Of a stretch of DNA of 64,000 nt, positions 63,801-64,000 are shown in pieces. Location: positions 1-64,000 of the forward strand of contig NZ_JAKZAM010000012.1 of assembly GCF_022538055.1 (NCBI RefSeq), read 5' to 3'. A program made the translations under genes and the position numbers. The notes beneath the pieces are model-generated. The model ran no database searches, was not told the origin of the DNA, and saw nothing but the letters and a program-made list of their open reading frames with translations. Numbering within the stretch: the stretch's first letter is position 1; each line of letters starts with the position of its first letter. This DNA comes from Cognataquiflexum nitidum. Lineage in GTDB: Bacteria > Bacteroidota > Bacteroidia > Cytophagales > Cyclobacteriaceae.

Positions 63801-64000
63801 TGTACTTTGAAAACAGTGCCGGAAGATTCATTTCACACCAATTACCTATTGAAGCGCAGTTTGCCCCGGTACATGCCATCCACATTTTTGATTATGATCA
63901 GGATGGAAATCTTGATATGTTGCTTGCGGGAAATCAAACTTACACAAGATTGAGATTAGGTATGATGGATGCTAATTTGGGACAACTTTTCAGAGGAGAT
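60824..64000 (+). CDS. FG-GAP/ASPIC-UnbV repeat protein (5' part; runs off the window)
   Basis: The frame from ATG 60824 stays open for 1059 codons to the end of the window; an ATG at 60845 is an alternative. The N-terminal signal segment NSVILLLVVITGAGLFFLSG is followed by FG-GAP/VCBS repeats (GDINNDGLEDIFFTG, FDFDKDGDLDMFLL, SDINGDGWIDLYIS, FDNDGDLDLVAGNFG) and an ASPIC/UnbV-type module (NLKGQAPNTLGIGAKVAVYI to RLHFGLGQRSKVDSV). Such CRTAC1-like proteins are Bacteroidota surface or periplasmic proteins, often next to SusC/SusD genes; none is visible here. The neighbouring ROK regulator suggests carbohydrate control. Confidence 0.88.
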   Translation, partial: MDYLKSNMIKERSNSVILLLVVITGAGLFFLSGTEKNKTGAFELLPSKKTGVTFSNTLKEDQKNNILTYEYFYNGGGVAVGDINNDGLEDIFFTGNMTDNVLYLNQGDFKFKDISKTAGVKGKKSWTTGVTMADVNADGLLDIYVCYSGNGNIDSRRNELYINQGNQIFKEEAASYGLDDPSNSTQAVFFDFDKDGDLDMFLLNHHIEVINEIEFDQARAVRHPFAGDKLYRNDGGKFTDISEAAGIKGTALGFGLGVAASDINGDGWIDLYISNDYIEPDYLYINNGDGTFSDLMPDMLQHISHFSMGSDISDVNNDGLMDIFTLDMLPEDNKRQKLLYGPENYEQYALMVNRGFYHQQMRNMLHLNQGNGLFSEIGQLAGISNTDWSWSALFFDATNSGHKDLFISNGYYRDYTNRDFLKYKGDYYFKSAVAKEKADTLHLVTSMSSTPVSNYIFENRGNLIFEDKSKDWGMYIPNFSSGSAYADLNNDGQLDLVVNNQNHAAFVYENKYREYSGKTQNWIQVNLKGQAPNTLGIGAKVAVYISGQAQYLEQMPTRGFQSSVSPRLHFGLGQRSKVDSVMVIWPKGNIQVVKNIEINRIFEIQETNLSETRIPKTKQKTIFLQTESQVPFIHSEYGFNDFKRQPLLLEMPSYVGPITAAADLNGDGKEEIFVGGTKGSPGKVFQFLNDTWQPMDSFKSESEFTDADAAFFDANGDGFLDLYICSGGYHDYLSNEESLQDRLYINDGQGNLNISTISLPKMLTSTSTVSVTDFNNDGNLDLFVGGRIIPGKYPQTPQSYVLINDGKGKFLNLSSQFLPQEGKIGMVTDAVTLDLNKDGFQDLVIVGEYMPITVYINEGGIYFTEVTKEWFGEETKGWWSSIATGDFDNDGDLDLVAGNFGLNSQVKTNISEPLKLYFGDFDDNSSIDPILVNYVQGNPFPFPSRDELLDQVYGFRSKFTDYASYANAGIEQVLTREQLENASKLEATELRSMYFENSAGRFISHQLPIEAQFAPVHAIHIFDYDQDGNLDMLLAGNQTYTRLRLGMMDANLGQLFRGD

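Overview
The window looks like a chromosomal segment of a Bacteroidota bacterium, most likely order Cytophagales (Cyclobacteriaceae-like). The evidence: a giant surface protein with a type IX secretion (T9SS) C-terminal sorting domain; a T9SS plug protein; DUF4402, DUF5103, DUF2062 and DUF6600-type families; a Lacal_2735/DUF6435 small protein; lipoboxes on several glycoside hydrolases; and several promoters that fit the Bacteroidota consensus TTTG-N19/20-TAnnTTTG. Shine-Dalgarno sequences are not evident. No rRNA, tRNA or CRISPR array was recognised.

Layout. 1-1410: a REP-associated tyrosine transposase (RAYT) inside an array of about eight nested-palindrome elements. 1419-9129 (minus strand): a GH109-type oxidoreductase-fold glycosidase, a DUF2892 membrane protein, a probable four-gene operon (DUF6503 lipoprotein, GH113-like hydrolase, DUF2062 protein, BCCT transporter) and two cell-surface glycosyltransferases. 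9639-12418: a large M14 carboxypeptidase with tandem terminators. 12640-13506: a dienelactone hydrolase whose last codons lie in an octamer repeat array. 14202-29496 (plus strand): the main accessory locus, described below. 29822-36363: a sulfatase, the T9SS plug protein, an ABC-F ATPase and a PQQ-type sugar dehydrogenase. 36382-40331: a gene-poor stretch with tandem repeats, fragments of an ABC1 kinase gene, dispersed repeats, two small DUF6686-like genes and a GH18 chitinase-like lipoprotein. 40341-48470: a propeller/HEAT/cytochrome c/discoidin lipoprotein, a DoxX-DoxX-HigA-like operon, a TetR-ABC1 kinase operon, an SH3-like secreted protein and a HigB-HigA toxin-antitoxin pair. 48471-64000: housekeeping genes (hslV, pyruvate dehydrogenase E2, a YheT-like hydrolase, SRAP/YedK, an MBL hydrolase, FabH), a MORN-variant repeat protein, DUF6435 and DUF6600 proteins, a mannose-6-phosphate isomerase-like cupin, a ROK regulator and a large FG-GAP/ASPIC-UnbV protein that runs off the end.

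The most interesting region is 14.2-29.5 kb. A 2575-residue T9SS-exported adhesin-like protein is followed after 3 bases by a DUF4402-like secreted subunit. Next comes a tandem 256-bp cassette repeat; each copy carries a perfect Bacteroidota promoter, and a short peptide ORF ends directly against each promoter. Three more small secreted subunit-like genes follow, the last a DUF4402 protein with a G-free leader and a strong intrinsic terminator. Then come a PapD-like chaperone and an outer-membrane usher-like protein with a C-terminal SPOR domain. I read this as a chaperone-usher-like surface-fibre system in a Bacteroidota host, co-located with a T9SS adhesin. Family assignments come from reading the sequences; the combined function is inference.
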